A stretch of 64,000 bases of DNA from Prochlorococcus sp. AG-409-A10 (GCA_003216175.1 QCJG01000003.1:1-64000), one strand, 5' to 3'. Shown: positions 10,044-20,592, counted from the first letter of the stretch. A program made the numbers and translations. The notes: a model not told the origin generated them from the letters alone.

Positions 10044-10876
10044 GATTTTTTTTGGATACCCTTAACCATTTTTACTCTTTGTCGCTCCAACAAGAGAGGA
10101 ACTGCAGCAGATGCCACATTTAGTGAATCAACTAATGAGCTATGAGGCAACGTAACAAAGTCTGTACAACAGGCTTCAATTGATGGGTGAACACCTGAGC
10201 CTTCATTACCAAGAACCAAGACAGTAGGGAGATCCCAGTCTAATTCCCAATAAGGTTTCACTTTGTTATTAGTAATTTTATTCGGTGAAATTGTTCCTAC
10301 TACTTGGTAATTATCATTAATTGCAATATTGAGTTTTGAAACAAGCATTTCAATACTTACTGAAGATGAATCTCCAATCCGTTCAAAAGGTAAATGAAGA
10401 ACTGAGCCAGCTGAGGATCTTAAAACCTTTTGATTTAGGGGATCTGCTCCAGAAGCTAACCACATAACTTCATATTCACCAGCAAGGGCTGATCGGAATA
10501 AATTTCCCAAATTGCCAGGATCTTGAATCCTATCTAAAGCTAAAATGTGTTTTGGGGCTTTTCCGGGTTTTGGTAACCCTGCAATTGGGAATATCGCTGC
10601 CACACCATCAGGTGTAACGGTTGACAAAGATGCCTCTAAAACGTTTTGAGTTACTAAGGTTAATAAACATCTGGAAGCTATTTTTTTTAAGGTCTCTTGA
10701 TGCTCATCACTCCATTCAGGAGTTGCAATAACTTCTATTGGCAAACAGTTTGTTTTCAAAGACTCTTCTAACAAATGAGAGCCCTCAAGCAAAAGGGAGG
10801 AATGCTCTTCACGTCCAGTTTTTTTCAAAAGAGACCTTAATTTCCTGACCAAAGGATTTCTTTTACTTGTAATCAA
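10040..10876 (-). CDS. RNA 2'-O-methyltransferase, SpoU/TrmH (SPOUT) family
   Basis: The three SPOUT motifs are clear: ALDRIQDPGNLGNLFRSA (motif 1), VLVLGNEGSGVHP (motif 2) and LPHSSLVDSLNVASAAVPLL (motif 3), which form the trefoil knot and SAM site. The N-terminal ~100 residues form the usual RNA-substrate-binding domain (ITSKRNPLVRKLRSLL). The protein probably methylates ribose of rRNA or tRNA; the exact substrate cannot be told from sequence. The start codon is TTG, and it directly precedes the family's conserved ITSKxNP opening. The gene is transcribed ahead of lpdA with a four-base overlap. Confidence 0.9.
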   Translation of the reverse strand: MITSKRNPLVRKLRSLLKKTGREEHSSLLLEGSHLLEESLKTNCLPIEVIATPEWSDEHQETLKKIASRCLLTLVTQNVLEASLSTVTPDGVAAIFPIAGLPKPGKAPKHILALDRIQDPGNLGNLFRSALAGEYEVMWLASGADPLNQKVLRSSAGSVLHLPFERIGDSSSVSIEMLVSKLNIAINDNYQVVGTISPNKITNNKVKPYWELDWDLPTVLVLGNEGSGVHPSIEACCTDFVTLPHSSLVDSLNVASAAVPLLLERQRVKMVKGIQKKS

Positions 10877-11120
10877 TGGCGAATAAGAATAATTAATTGT
10901 CCAACCTCAAATTATTTAATTGTTGAAAAATTAGAAAAGTTTCTTGGCTTGAAATAACCACTGATATCCTTATTAAAATTAATAAAAACCATCTTAAAAA
11001 TTTTTATTCAAACTTTCAACATTATCAATATTTAATTTGAACCCATCAATTTTCAATAAGGTTGACTGGACTATTTTAAATCCACTTGGCATTATGGCTG
11101 GGTAAGCAGTTCGCTCCAAT

Positions 11121-12497
11121 ATGAGTAGTGTGGCGACAATTAAAAGGAATGTTATTCCGCCACATCTGGAGGTAATAGGAGGGCATCCACTTAGTGGAGT
11201 TTTAAAAGTTAGTGGGGCAAAAAATTCTTCACTAGTTTTAATGGCTGCTGCTCTTCTTACAAACGAAAAACTCCTCATTAAAAATGTCCCACAACTTACT
11301 GACATTGAAGTCATGTCAGAAATTCTCCGTAATTTGGGAGCAAAGTTAACTAAAAAAAATAATTCTATAGAGATTGATTCAGAGTCCATTCATAACGCTG
11401 AATTACCCTTTCAACTCGTTCATAGCTTGAGAGCAAGTTTTTTCTGTGTGGGGCCCTTACTTACAAGACTTGGGAAAGCAGAAATCCCTTTACCTGGTGG
11501 TTGCAATATTGGAGCGAGACCTGTTGATGAGCATATCAATGGTCTAAAAGCATTAGGAGCAGAAGTAGAAGTTAGGAATGGTGTTGTAAAAGCTCAAATT
11601 TCAAACAAACACAAACGATTATGTGGAGCAAACATTACTCTTAAATATCCCAGCGTTGGAGCTACAGAAACCATTTTGATGGCTTCTTGCTTAGCTTTAG
11701 GCAAAACAACAATATCTAATCCCGCAAGAGAACCAGAGATACAGGATCTCGCGAAAATGCTTAATGCAATGGGAGCGAAGGTTTATGGAGCTGGAACAAA
11801 AAGAATCACAATTATTGGGGTTGAATCCTTAAGGGGGACTTCTCATTGTGTTATCCCCGATAGAATCGAAGCAGGAACTTTTCTTATTGCGGCGGCCATA
11901 ACAAGATCTCCGCTGATTGTTGGTCCATTAATCCCAAATCATTTGAGCGCTGTTATTGCAAAACTACAAGAATGTGGCTGCTCCATATCTCATTATGGGA
12001 ATCATCATTTAAAAATCATTCCAAGAGAGATTTCAGGAGTCGACATAACCACGAGTCCATTCCCCGGTTTTCCAACTGATCTTCAAGCTCCATTCATGTC
12101 ACTTATGGCCACAGCAAGAGGTTCAAGCAAAATCAAAGAAAAAGTTTTTGAGAAAAGAATGCAACATGTTTTGGAGTTAAATAAAATGGGTGCCTGTATT
12201 TATCTAGAAAACAATACTGCTCATATAAAAGGAGTAAAAGAACTTGTAGGTTCAAATGTAGAGGGAGGAGATTTACGTTCTTCTGCTGCCATTATCCTTG
12301 CATGTCTCTCTGCTAAAGGAAATAGTATTTTTACGGGCCTCGAACACTTAGATAGAGGATATGAAAAATTAGAAGAAAAATTAACTAATGCAGGTTCTAT
12401 TATTTCTAGAAAAGTTGATCAAACAATATCTCAAAGTTCTTTCTCTAACAAAATAATTAGTGAAGACCGTATTGATACTCAAAAAAATGCAGCTTAG
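11121..12497 (+). CDS. murA: UDP-N-acetylglucosamine 1-carboxyvinyltransferase
   Basis: MurA transfers enolpyruvate from PEP to UDP-GlcNAc, the first committed step of peptidoglycan synthesis. The catalytic cysteine is C128 in [16 protein letters not shown], so a fosfomycin-sensitive type is expected. The substrate lysine is K34 in VSGAKNSS, and PDRIEAGTF and [11 protein letters not shown] are further family landmarks. A C-terminal tail of about 30 residues beyond the fold is lysine/serine rich and unlike the compact E. coli end. tRNA-Leu follows 39 bases after the stop. Confidence 0.96.
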   Translation: MSSVATIKRNVIPPHLEVIGGHPLSGVLKVSGAKNSSLVLMAAALLTNEKLLIKNVPQLTDIEVMSEILRNLGAKLTKKNNSIEIDSESIHNAELPFQLVHSLRASFFCVGPLLTRLGKAEIPLPGGCNIGARPVDEHINGLKALGAEVEVRNGVVKAQISNKHKRLCGANITLKYPSVGATETILMASCLALGKTTISNPAREPEIQDLAKMLNAMGAKVYGAGTKRITIIGVESLRGTSHCVIPDRIEAGTFLIAAAITRSPLIVGPLIPNHLSAVIAKLQECGCSISHYGNHHLKIIPREISGVDITTSPFPGFPTDLQAPFMSLMATARGSSKIKEKVFEKRMQHVLELNKMGACIYLENNTAHIKGVKELVGSNVEGGDLRSSAAIILACLSAKGNSIFTGLEHLDRGYEKLEEKLTNAGSIISRKVDQTISQSSFSNKIISEDRIDTQKNAA

Positions 12498-12536
12498 TTT
12501 CAAATTTTTGCTAGTTTTGACATAAAATAAACATAT

Positions 12537-12618
12537 GGGAGCGTGGTGGAATTGGTAGACGCACCGCACTCAAAATGCGGCACCTTCGGGTTTGTCGGTT
12601 CAAGTCCGACCGCTCCCA
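12537..12618 (+). tRNA. tRNA-Leu (anticodon CAA)
   Basis: An 82-base cloverleaf. The acceptor stem GGGAGCG pairs with CGCTCCC, with discriminator A at 12618. The anticodon stem CCGCA/TGCGG encloses the loop CTCAAAA, giving anticodon CAA for UUG codons. There is a long class II variable arm (CACCTTCGGGTTT region) and the T-loop TTCAAGT. The 3' CCA is not encoded. It sits between murA and argD, eight bases before argD. Confidence 0.97.
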
Positions 12619-12626
12619 CTTCATTG

Positions 12627-13808
12627 ATGAAAACTTACAATCGTTTTCCCTTAGACCTCATTAGAGGTAAAGGTTCATGGGTATGGGACAAAAAAGGAGG
12701 GAAATATCTTGATGCTGTGGCTGGCATAGCAACTTGTTCACTAGGCCACAGTGATAAAGCATTAATCAAATCCTTATCAAAACAATTAAAAAGACTTCAA
12801 CATGTATCTAACCTTTACGGGATACCAGAGCAAGAAGAACTAGCTCAATGGTTAACTTCACAAAGTTTTGCCAAGAGTGTATTTTTTTGCAATAGCGGTG
12901 CTGAAGCAAACGAGGCTGCAATTAAATTGGCAAGAAAATATGGGCATATTAAACGTAATATCAACAATCCAGTCATTCTTTGCTCAAAGGAAAGCTTTCA
13001 CGGAAGAACACTCGCAGCTGTAAGTGCAACAGGCCAACCGAAATACCACAAAGGTTTCGAACCAATGGTTCAGGGATTTCAGTTTTTTTCTTTTAACGAC
13101 AGTGAATCTTTTGAAAATCTATTTGATGATTTAGAAAAGACAGGTCCACAAATTGCAGCTGTATTTATTGAACCCATACAAGGTGAGGGGGGAATAAATA
13201 TTGGAAAAAAATCATTTTTCGAGCTCTTAAGAAAAAAATGTACCCACAGCAATGTTTTATTGATATTTGATGAAGTCCAAACTGGAATGGGAAGAACAGG
13301 TACTCTTTGGGGATATGAACAACTAGGTATTAAACCTGATGTTTTCACACTAGCCAAAGGGCTTGGTGGAGGTCATGCCATTGGAGCTCTATTGGTTAAT
13401 GAATTAGCTGATGTCTTTCAGGCCGGTGATCATGCCAGCACTTTTGGAGGGAATCCTTTCGCTTGCAGAGCAGCTCTAACTGTTGGGAAAGAAATCCAAA
13501 AAAGAGACCTCCTAAATAAAGTCACCGAGAGAGGTACTCAATTAAAAGAAGGATTAATTAAACTTTCAAATAAATATTCAGACATATTTATTTCCAATCG
13601 AGGCGTTGGACTTATTCAAGGTCTCGTTATAAAAGACAATATCAAAATAACATCTCTTGATATTGTGAGATCCGCCTTAGAAGAGAAACTACTTCTAGTA
13701 TCAGCTGGTGAAAAAGTATTAAGGATAGTCCCTCCTTTAACTATTACAAAAAAAGAAATCAACGAGCTTTTATCGAGACTAGAAAAATGTCTGATGAAAC
13801 TTTCATAA
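12627..13808 (+). CDS. argD: Acetylornithine aminotransferase
   Basis: A class III PLP-dependent aminotransferase of arginine synthesis that interconverts N-acetylornithine and N-acetylglutamate semialdehyde. Visible are the phosphate-binding FCNSGAEANEAAIK (about residue 88), IFDEVQTGMGRTG, and the Schiff-base lysine K244 in FTLAKGLGGGH. I start at ATG 12627; the frame runs on upstream through tRNA-Leu, and that extension cannot be coding. The 393-residue length is normal. folC begins 22 bases before the argD stop in another frame, so the two are probably co-translated. Confidence 0.96.
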   Translation: MKTYNRFPLDLIRGKGSWVWDKKGGKYLDAVAGIATCSLGHSDKALIKSLSKQLKRLQHVSNLYGIPEQEELAQWLTSQSFAKSVFFCNSGAEANEAAIKLARKYGHIKRNINNPVILCSKESFHGRTLAAVSATGQPKYHKGFEPMVQGFQFFSFNDSESFENLFDDLEKTGPQIAAVFIEPIQGEGGINIGKKSFFELLRKKCTHSNVLLIFDEVQTGMGRTGTLWGYEQLGIKPDVFTLAKGLGGGHAIGALLVNELADVFQAGDHASTFGGNPFACRAALTVGKEIQKRDLLNKVTERGTQLKEGLIKLSNKYSDIFISNRGVGLIQGLVIKDNIKITSLDIVRSALEEKLLLVSAGEKVLRIVPPLTITKKEINELLSRLEKCLMKLS

Positions 13809-15025
13809 CACAATCGGATTCCATTTTTGAAAGCAAGAGCAAAGAATATAAAGATATGAAGCTGGGCATAGATCGTATGTCATTGGCTATTAATGCCATT
13901 GGAGATCCATGTAAAAAAATACCTGCTATTCACATAGCAGGAACAAATGGGAAAGGCTCTATTGCCGCTTTTACTAATAGTGTTCTTAGCTTAGTAAATA
14001 TCAAAACCGGAGTTACCACCTCTCCCCATTTAGTTGATTGGGTCGAGAGAATTTGTATCAACAAGACTCCAATATCAAAAGAAGAATTTCAATCATTAAG
14101 CCTGTCTCTTCTTCCAATTGCTAAAAAATATAGCTTGACTCCCTTTGAATGTGTCATAGCAATAGCACTTAAATATTTTACTTTAAAGGATGTTGAACTT
14201 CTTATCCTTGAAGTAGGGCTAGGAGGCAGACTTGATGCAACAACCGCGCATCAATATAGACCTATTATTGCATTTGGAGCTATTGGGCTTGATCATTGTG
14301 AATACTTAGGTAATAGCCTAGAAAAAGTAGCTGTTGAGAAAGCAGCTGTAATAACTACAAAGAGCACTGTTATTACAGCTGCTCAACACAATATTGTAAA
14401 AAGAGTTTTCGAGGAGACTGCTAAAAGGAAACAAGCAGTCATTCATTGGGTAGATCCCATTCCATCAGACTGGGAACTCGGTCTCTCAGGAGAAATACAG
14501 AAAGAAAATGCAGCTGTAGCCAAGGGGATTATTGAATCCTTAAGAAATCTTGGATGGAATATTTCTGAAGGACAACTTCGAGAAGGCTTATCTCATGCTA
14601 AATGGCCTGGAAGACTTCAAACAACAAAATGGGAAGGGATGCCCATAGTTGTTGATGGTGCACATAATCCTCATGCGGCTAAGCAATTATCAATTGAAAG
14701 AGACACATGGACTGATCAAGAAAGTGGAATTATTTGGATACTAGGGATTCAAAAAAGAAAAGACATGATAGGCATTTTGCATAAGCTAATTAGAGAAAAA
14801 GATATAGCTTGGATCGTTCCTGTCCCAGGCCAACAGAGCTGGTCTAAAGATCAAATTTTAAGTTTTTGCCCTGAATTTAAAGACCAAATCAAAGAAGCGC
14901 TTAGGGTGGAAGATGTTTTATCAGCACTTAAAAAACAACATAGATGGCCCTCTCCACCACCTATCATTTCAGGATCGCTATATTTAATAGGTGATCTTTT
15001 TCAAAGGGAAATATTGACAAGTTAA
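13787..15025 (+). CDS. folC: Folylpolyglutamate synthase / dihydrofolate synthase
   Basis: A Mur-ligase-type ATP-dependent enzyme that adds glutamate to dihydropteroate and/or folates. The P-loop GTNGKGS is at residues 52-58, followed by TSPHLVDWVERI and the family signature ILEVGLGGRLDATT; the central domain has VVDGAHNPHAAK. Length (412) is typical. The start codon lies inside argD. No second folC-like gene is in the window, so whether this copy has both activities is not decided here. Confidence 0.95.
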   Translation: MSDETFITQSDSIFESKSKEYKDMKLGIDRMSLAINAIGDPCKKIPAIHIAGTNGKGSIAAFTNSVLSLVNIKTGVTTSPHLVDWVERICINKTPISKEEFQSLSLSLLPIAKKYSLTPFECVIAIALKYFTLKDVELLILEVGLGGRLDATTAHQYRPIIAFGAIGLDHCEYLGNSLEKVAVEKAAVITTKSTVITAAQHNIVKRVFEETAKRKQAVIHWVDPIPSDWELGLSGEIQKENAAVAKGIIESLRNLGWNISEGQLREGLSHAKWPGRLQTTKWEGMPIVVDGAHNPHAAKQLSIERDTWTDQESGIIWILGIQKRKDMIGILHKLIREKDIAWIVPVPGQQSWSKDQILSFCPEFKDQIKEALRVEDVLSALKKQHRWPSPPPIISGSLYLIGDLFQREILTS

Positions 15026-15047
15026 ATTGTTTAATAGATCAATTAAA

Positions 15048-16400
15048 TTAATTGCCTTTTATATTCCACCCTTTGAGTTTACCTGGATTGAGAATCCCTT
15101 TTGGATCAAAGTTACTCTTAGCTTGCACTTGATCAGAATCAATTACACCTAAACCTCCATCTTCAACAGTGATTGTATGCGGATTAAAAATCACTGCACC
15201 AAGATCTCTGCATTGACTGATTAATTGATTCATAGCCTCTTCACCTTGCCATTTAACAAGTGGGAGTGAAGCTATCCTTTGAACTCCATTTTGACGAACA
15301 CATTCCAAATGCCATAAAAGATTGGATCCCCAATCAGATTTCAATTTTCTCATCATTTCAGATTCAGGCTGAGGAAGAAGCATTTGCAAATAGGTCCAAT
15401 CAGGATCAATGCCACGCATATGTAAAGTTGTATGGTTCCAAGAAAGCTCTCGAAGGCCAGTCCCAGCCTTAAGATTTTCTGGACCTAAGTCATAAAAGTC
15501 AGCACCAGCCGATTTCGCAAGTCGCCTGATGGTGCTAACACCATCAGGCGACACCAACAATAAAATCCTATGTTTGCCTGAAGGCTTACCAGACCAATGT
15601 GGAAGACAATTAACAATTTCTTTCTCTAATAAGGTTCCCAAATAAAGCTCTAGTGCAGCACAATTAAATTTGCATAACAAGTCAACAGCCTGATTCCAAT
15701 CAAAACAATCGACAACTATTTGTTGCCATTCAACATATGGAGCAGTTGTTAATGTCAACGCAGTAATAATTCCGTTGGTTCCGTAAGCATGGTTCAATGC
15801 CTCAGAAGTATTTGCGTTCAATTCTAGTTTTCTTGGGGATTCCTCAGTCGTTATTACTTCTAAGGCCTGCAAATGCCCAGGATCTCTAAGGAAGCCCCAG
15901 CGAACGGATCCTATTCCACCTGAACCACCAGCAATAAATCCACCAATAGAGGCGCTTCTCCATGTACTTGGAAGCAACCGTAATTGACGGCCATGTTTAA
16001 TCAACTCATCATTGATATCTCTAAGCAAACAACCAGATTCAACTGTGATTTCACCTGATTTTAAATCGAAATTTCTAATTTTCTTAAGACCAGACATAAC
16101 CATAACCACTCCACCGTCAAGGGGAACACTCTGCCCATAGTTCCCTGTTCCTGACCCTCTAAGGGTCAATGGAGTTGAGTACTTATTACAAATTCGAGCA
16201 ACATCAATAATGGCATTTACGGAAAGTGGTCGAACAACTATGTCAGCCAAACAATCTTTCAATTCATTAATCAATATTGGTGAATAATCAAAGAAATCTT
16301 TAGAGAACCTTTTTAAATCACTAGTTTTTTGGAAGATCTCTAGATTAGATACTTTTTTTAGTTCACTTAATAGCAACTCTATTTTCTCTTTACTATTCAT
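15048..16400 (-). CDS. FAD-linked oxidase, GlcD-like (VAO/PCMH fold)
   Basis: The FAD-binding PCMH domain occupies roughly residues 45-225, with TLRGSGTGNYGQ contacting the flavin and ASIGGFIAGGSGGIGSVRWG as the second pyrophosphate loop. The C-terminal half resembles the glycolate/lactate dehydrogenase cap, ending FDPKGILNPGKL, a hallmark of GlcD-like oxidases. The electron acceptor and substrate are not evident; no iron-sulfur partner (GlcE/GlcF) is adjacent. It overlaps the upstream amidohydrolase gene by four bases, so the two are almost certainly one operon and may act in one catabolic or salvage step. Confidence 0.85.
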   Translation of the reverse strand: MNSKEKIELLLSELKKVSNLEIFQKTSDLKRFSKDFFDYSPILINELKDCLADIVVRPLSVNAIIDVARICNKYSTPLTLRGSGTGNYGQSVPLDGGVVMVMSGLKKIRNFDLKSGEITVESGCLLRDINDELIKHGRQLRLLPSTWRSASIGGFIAGGSGGIGSVRWGFLRDPGHLQALEVITTEESPRKLELNANTSEALNHAYGTNGIITALTLTTAPYVEWQQIVVDCFDWNQAVDLLCKFNCAALELYLGTLLEKEIVNCLPHWSGKPSGKHRILLLVSPDGVSTIRRLAKSAGADFYDLGPENLKAGTGLRELSWNHTTLHMRGIDPDWTYLQMLLPQPESEMMRKLKSDWGSNLLWHLECVRQNGVQRIASLPLVKWQGEEAMNQLISQCRDLGAVIFNPHTITVEDGGLGVIDSDQVQAKSNFDPKGILNPGKLKGWNIKGN

Positions 16401-17707
16401 GACTCATGATTTGTGAATGTTGTTTTTTTAGACAATTCATTCAAGAATTCACCATTAACTACTACTCTTCTTTTAGGCCTTTCAGACAAAGCTTTTACCC
16501 AACTATTTGAATCTAACAAAATAAAATCGGCAGGGCTTCCCTTTTGAAAAAGGCCATCCCATTTAAGGCTAAGTAAATCTGCTGGAGACCAAGTAAATGG
16601 AGAGAGGCCCAGTCTGTCCCATGGAGATAGATGAGCAATTGGCATGGAAAACGACATTAAATTTATAGGATCAAAATTAGATAAAGGGAACCATGAATCA
16701 TTTATATTATCTCCTCCTACAGATACATCGACTCCAGCTTTTTGAAGTTGATAAATTGGTGCTAGAGGTCTTTTTGTTAAAGTGGATCGATCTTTTCTTC
16801 CTAAAAGCCAAGCATTAGTTAATGGTAAAGCAACAACTTTTAATCCGTTCTTAGCCATTTTGTCCGCTAAAAATGAAATCTCTTTTTCTCTTAACAAGCC
16901 CATACTGCTTAGATGACTACAAGTTATTGATATCTCATTTTTAACTTGGCCTAATACTTCTAGAAGTAATTTCAATCCCCCAGCTTGGCAGAATTGAGCC
17001 TCATCAATATGAAGATCAATATCACAATTAAGTCTATTTGCCAGTTGCACTAAGTGAAGTAAGGACTTAAAAGTCTTCCTCTTATTGAAAGGAGGCGCTA
17101 TTACCCCGCCTAAGAGATCTCCATTTAGAGCAACTCTTTGAGCCAAACGCTCACCTTCATCACTTTGCCAAAAATCTAATGGAACCAAAGCCACAAACTG
17201 TAAAAAACATTTCTCTTGCCATTTTGTTCTAATACTTTCTATCAGATCCCAATCTCTCATTGCTGTTTTTCCAAAACTATCTATGTGAGATCTAATTGCC
17301 CTGATCCCATTAACAAGAGCTAGATGGAGACACTTTTCAACTCTGAAAATTAATTCTTCTTCGGACCTCAATTCATATTCACGGAGATTTGCTGCTAAAG
17401 CTTCTTGGTAACTACCCCTCAAGTTAGGTGAACGTGACCATGAAAATGCTTTATCTATATGTGCATGCGGTTCTGCAAATCTTGGCAGAAGGATTTCCCC
17501 TGGAACCTTTGAAGTTTCTTGTAAGCCTCCAATTGATGTAATAAATCCATCTCGCCACTCAACCTGAACAGACAACAGTCCTTCTTTATCAGTTGAGATA
17601 CCTAACACATCCTGTCCATTACCAATTAAACATCTTGGGACAAGAACATCTACGCGCCCAGACTTTGGAGGACTTTCAATCAATTCAACATCTTTTGCGA
17701 AATTCAC
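16397..17707 (-). CDS. Amidohydrolase-superfamily protein, cytosine-deaminase-like
   Basis: The metal-binding landmarks of cytosine-deaminase-type amidohydrolases appear in order: PHAHIDKAF (HxH pair), IRSHIDSFG, CDIDLHIDEAQ, TCSHLSSMG and the catalytic-Asp region SVGGDNINDSWFP. The fold is a TIM barrel flanked by the usual small beta-domain at both ends (VLVPRCLIGNG and PADFILLDSNSW). The start is GTG. The likely reaction is deamination or ring opening of a nitrogen heterocycle. Pairing by overlap with an FAD oxidase is unusual for a plain cytosine deaminase, so the substrate should be regarded as unknown. Confidence 0.83.
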   Translation of the reverse strand: MNFAKDVELIESPPKSGRVDVLVPRCLIGNGQDVLGISTDKEGLLSVQVEWRDGFITSIGGLQETSKVPGEILLPRFAEPHAHIDKAFSWSRSPNLRGSYQEALAANLREYELRSEEELIFRVEKCLHLALVNGIRAIRSHIDSFGKTAMRDWDLIESIRTKWQEKCFLQFVALVPLDFWQSDEGERLAQRVALNGDLLGGVIAPPFNKRKTFKSLLHLVQLANRLNCDIDLHIDEAQFCQAGGLKLLLEVLGQVKNEISITCSHLSSMGLLREKEISFLADKMAKNGLKVVALPLTNAWLLGRKDRSTLTKRPLAPIYQLQKAGVDVSVGGDNINDSWFPLSNFDPINLMSFSMPIAHLSPWDRLGLSPFTWSPADLLSLKWDGLFQKGSPADFILLDSNSWVKALSERPKRRVVVNGEFLNELSKKTTFTNHES

Positions 17708-17913
17708 TTTTGAATAGATTACAATCCCGAGCTTTTACTATTAGGGTTTCTGCTTACACAGTAACTTCAATACCTGTCAATTGCGTTTTGATCAAGATAT
17801 AAAAAGTGATATTTTCAATCCATACTATCTACAATACTCACAAGCTAATTTTTTTTACCAAAATCATTTTGGAATTTCAAAATGACAAATCATTGGTAGA
17901 TTAAAAGCACAAG

Positions 17914-17986
17914 GCGGGCGTCGCCAAGTGGTTAAGGCAGCGGCTTGTGGCGCCGCTATTCGGGGGTTCGAATCCCCTCGCTCGCC
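17914..17986 (+). tRNA. tRNA-His (anticodon GTG)
   Basis: A 73-base cloverleaf. The acceptor GCGGGCG pairs with CGCTCGC (one G-T wobble). The anticodon stem GCGGC/GCCGC encloses TTGTGGC, giving anticodon GTG. The discriminator C at 17986 faces an encoded G at 17913, the G(-1) identity element of tRNA-His. CCA is not encoded. The 205-base spacer upstream, to the amidohydrolase start, is AT-rich and probably holds promoters for both. Confidence 0.97.
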
Positions 17987-18049
17987 CTTGAACATTTTTT
18001 TAGGACAATCTCAAAAATCTTTTTCCTCAAGGAAAAAAATTAATCTGCG

Positions 18050-19441
18050 ATGACAACAACCATAGCTCCTACTAAACAAAGTAAGTCTTTTAAAAGCCAT
18101 AGAGGAAGCTACTGGATTACCACTTTCGGTTGTCAAATGAATAAGGCTGATTCAGAGAGAATGTCAGGCATTTTGCAAACGATGGGATATGAGCTTGCAG
18201 AAGAGGAACTTAAGGCAGATTTAGTTCTCTACAACACATGTACTATTCGTGATAATGCTGAGCAGAAAGTTTACAGCTATTTAGGAAGGCAAGCTAGAAG
18301 GAAAAAATCAGATCCTAATTTAAAAATCATCATTGCAGGATGCTTAGCTCAACAAGAAGGGGAAACACTTTTAAGAAGAGTTCCTGAAGTAGATCTTGTC
18401 ATGGGACCTCAGCATGCAAATCGACTGGAGACTCTTCTTAATCAAGTTGATAACGGACACCAAGTTTTAGCGACTGATGAACAGCACATTTACGAAGACA
18501 TTGCGACAGCAAGAAGAGAGAGCGCCATCTGTGGTTGGGTTAACATTATTTATGGATGCAATGAGCGATGCACTTATTGCGTAGTTCCCTCGGTTAGAGG
18601 GAAAGAACAATCGCGAACACCGCAAGCTATTAAACATGAAATAGAAGAATTAGCGAGAATTGGGTACAAAGAGATAACCCTTTTAGGGCAAAATATAGAT
18701 GCTTATGGCAGAGACTTTAAAGCTTATGAATTCAATAAATCTGGGCAATTAACACTTTCATATTTATTAGAATATATTCATGATATTGAGGGAATAGAGC
18801 GTATAAGGTTTGCCACAAGTCACCCTAGGTACTTCACGAAAGAATTAATAGATGTATGTGCAAAACTTCCTAAGGTTTGTGAACACTTTCATATTCCAGT
18901 CCAAAGTGGAAGTAATAAAATACTAAAAAATATGGGTCGAGGGTATACAGTTCAAACCTATAAAGAAATTATAAATTATATAAAACAAATAATGCCTGAC
19001 TCGTCAATTACTTCTGATGCAATTGTAGCTTTTCCGGGAGAGACGAGAGATGAATTTGAAGAGACGCTATCACTTATAGAGGATGTTGAATTTGACTTGG
19101 TCAATACTGCAGCCTATTCTCCCAGACCAAATACTCCAGCCGCCTTATGGCCTAATCAATTATCTGAAAAAATAAAAATCGATCGACTAAGAGAAATTAA
19201 TAACTTAGTAGAAAAGACTGCAAAGAAAAGAAACTTAAGGTACAAAGACTCTTTACAAGAAATACTCGTTGAGAGCATAAATTCTAAAGATAATTCCCAA
19301 TTACTAGGAAGGACTAGAACAAATCGACTAACATTTTTTCCAAAATCCTCAATTAATAGAAAAACACCTCAACCTGGAGAAATAGTGAATATAAAAATCA
19401 ATGAAATACGTCCATTCTCATTAACTGGAAGCTTGTTATAA
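18050..19441 (+). CDS. miaB: tRNA-2-methylthio-N6-dimethylallyladenosine synthase MiaB
   Basis: A radical-SAM methylthiotransferase acting on i6A37 of tRNAs reading U-starting codons. The N-terminal MTTase domain has cysteines C28 ([11 protein letters not shown]), C64 (NTCTIRDNA) and C98 (AGCLAQQEG) for one iron-sulfur cluster. The radical SAM motif is C170/C174/C177 in [15 protein letters not shown]-terminal TRAM domain (roughly 390-460) ends the protein. The length of 463 residues matches MiaB. It is followed by ddl after 53 bases on the same strand. Confidence 0.96.
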   Translation: MTTTIAPTKQSKSFKSHRGSYWITTFGCQMNKADSERMSGILQTMGYELAEEELKADLVLYNTCTIRDNAEQKVYSYLGRQARRKKSDPNLKIIIAGCLAQQEGETLLRRVPEVDLVMGPQHANRLETLLNQVDNGHQVLATDEQHIYEDIATARRESAICGWVNIIYGCNERCTYCVVPSVRGKEQSRTPQAIKHEIEELARIGYKEITLLGQNIDAYGRDFKAYEFNKSGQLTLSYLLEYIHDIEGIERIRFATSHPRYFTKELIDVCAKLPKVCEHFHIPVQSGSNKILKNMGRGYTVQTYKEIINYIKQIMPDSSITSDAIVAFPGETRDEFEETLSLIEDVEFDLVNTAAYSPRPNTPAALWPNQLSEKIKIDRLREINNLVEKTAKKRNLRYKDSLQEILVESINSKDNSQLLGRTRTNRLTFFPKSSINRKTPQPGEIVNIKINEIRPFSLTGSLL

Positions 19442-19494
19442 ATGTTGATTAATTCAATAAACTACGTTTATAGAATATTGAGGGCCAAATAGAC

Positions 19495-20556
19495 ATGTCG
19501 AATAAAAAGCAAATTATAGGACTAGTTTTTGGTGGTTATTCAAGTGAACATGAAGTTTCTATCGAATCAGCTAAAACTATTTACGCCGCCTTATCTCATT
19601 CTTGCAATATTGAACGCTTTTTTGTAAATCCAATTTATATAGACAAGAATGGTTTTTGGTTGGATTCAGAATACTCAAAGTCAATTTTATTAGGAGAAAA
19701 GGAATCAACCAAAACGATAATAATCAATAGACAGTCTATGAATAACCTCGCTAACTTTCCAGCAGAAAGTAACAAAGTTGATGTGTGGTTTCCAGCATTG
19801 CATGGTCCAAATGGGGAAGATGGAGTTATTCAGGGATTATTTAAATTAACTGGAAAACCTTTTGTTGGATCAGGAACTCTAGGTTCATCTTTAGGCATGG
19901 ATAAAATAGCAATGAAATCAATTTTTAAATCATTTAATCTTCCTCAAGTTCCATATATTTATTTCCACAAAGAGAATTTATTAGATAAATCATTCATGAA
20001 TTCGATATATGATCAAATAGAAGAAATAATAAATTATCCATGTTTTGTAAAACCAGCCAACTTGGGTTCTTCTATCGGCATAACTAAAGCATACTCAAAG
20101 GAAGAATTAATTAATGGAATAGAAATTGCAGTAAAATATGATGAAAGAATTATAATAGAAAAAAATATTGTAGGAAGAGAACTTGAATGTGGAGTTTTAG
20201 GAAAGTCCTTAATGAAATCATCAGTTGTTGGCGAAGTTAAATATCAAACTGATTGGTATACATACGAGTCAAAATATGATGAAAATCTAAGCAGTACAAT
20301 TATCCCAGCCGATTTGAACATAGACATATCTAATAAAATACAAAAACTATCTATTGAGGCCTGTAAAGCTATTAATGCTTTTGGTTTAGCGAGAGTCGAT
20401 TTCTTTTATCAAGAGAATACTCAACAGATTTACATAAATGAAGTTAATACTTTGCCAGGCTTCACCAAAACAAGCATGTATCCAACACTGTGGGAAGCTT
20501 CAGGATTAAAACTAGAAAAACTTGTTGCTAGTCTCGTAGAAACAGCTAAAGAATGA
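19495..20556 (+). CDS. ddl: D-alanine--D-alanine ligase
   Basis: An ATP-grasp enzyme producing the D-Ala-D-Ala terminus of peptidoglycan. The N-terminal GGYSSEHEVSIESAK, the central HGPNGEDGVIQGLF, FVKPANLGSSIGI in the ATP-grasp domain and the catalytic-site segment INEVNTLPGFTKTSMYP are all present. The length of 353 residues is usual. It opens a small division/wall cluster: ddl, an uncharacterised gene, ftsQ, ftsZ. Confidence 0.96.
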   Translation: MSNKKQIIGLVFGGYSSEHEVSIESAKTIYAALSHSCNIERFFVNPIYIDKNGFWLDSEYSKSILLGEKESTKTIIINRQSMNNLANFPAESNKVDVWFPALHGPNGEDGVIQGLFKLTGKPFVGSGTLGSSLGMDKIAMKSIFKSFNLPQVPYIYFHKENLLDKSFMNSIYDQIEEIINYPCFVKPANLGSSIGITKAYSKEELINGIEIAVKYDERIIIEKNIVGRELECGVLGKSLMKSSVVGEVKYQTDWYTYESKYDENLSSTIIPADLNIDISNKIQKLSIEACKAINAFGLARVDFFYQENTQQIYINEVNTLPGFTKTSMYPTLWEASGLKLEKLVASLVETAKE

Positions 20557-20592
20557 ATTAACCATGACATTTTTATATCTCTTTTTCAAAAA

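Noticed and set aside
10994..11389. 131-residue minus-strand frame over the murA start
   Set aside because: It is antisense to the conserved N-terminus of murA and its translation matches nothing; a shadow frame.
12543..12626. Upstream extension of argD
   Set aside because: This stretch is tRNA-Leu; the open frame is accidental and argD starts at the ATG at 12627.
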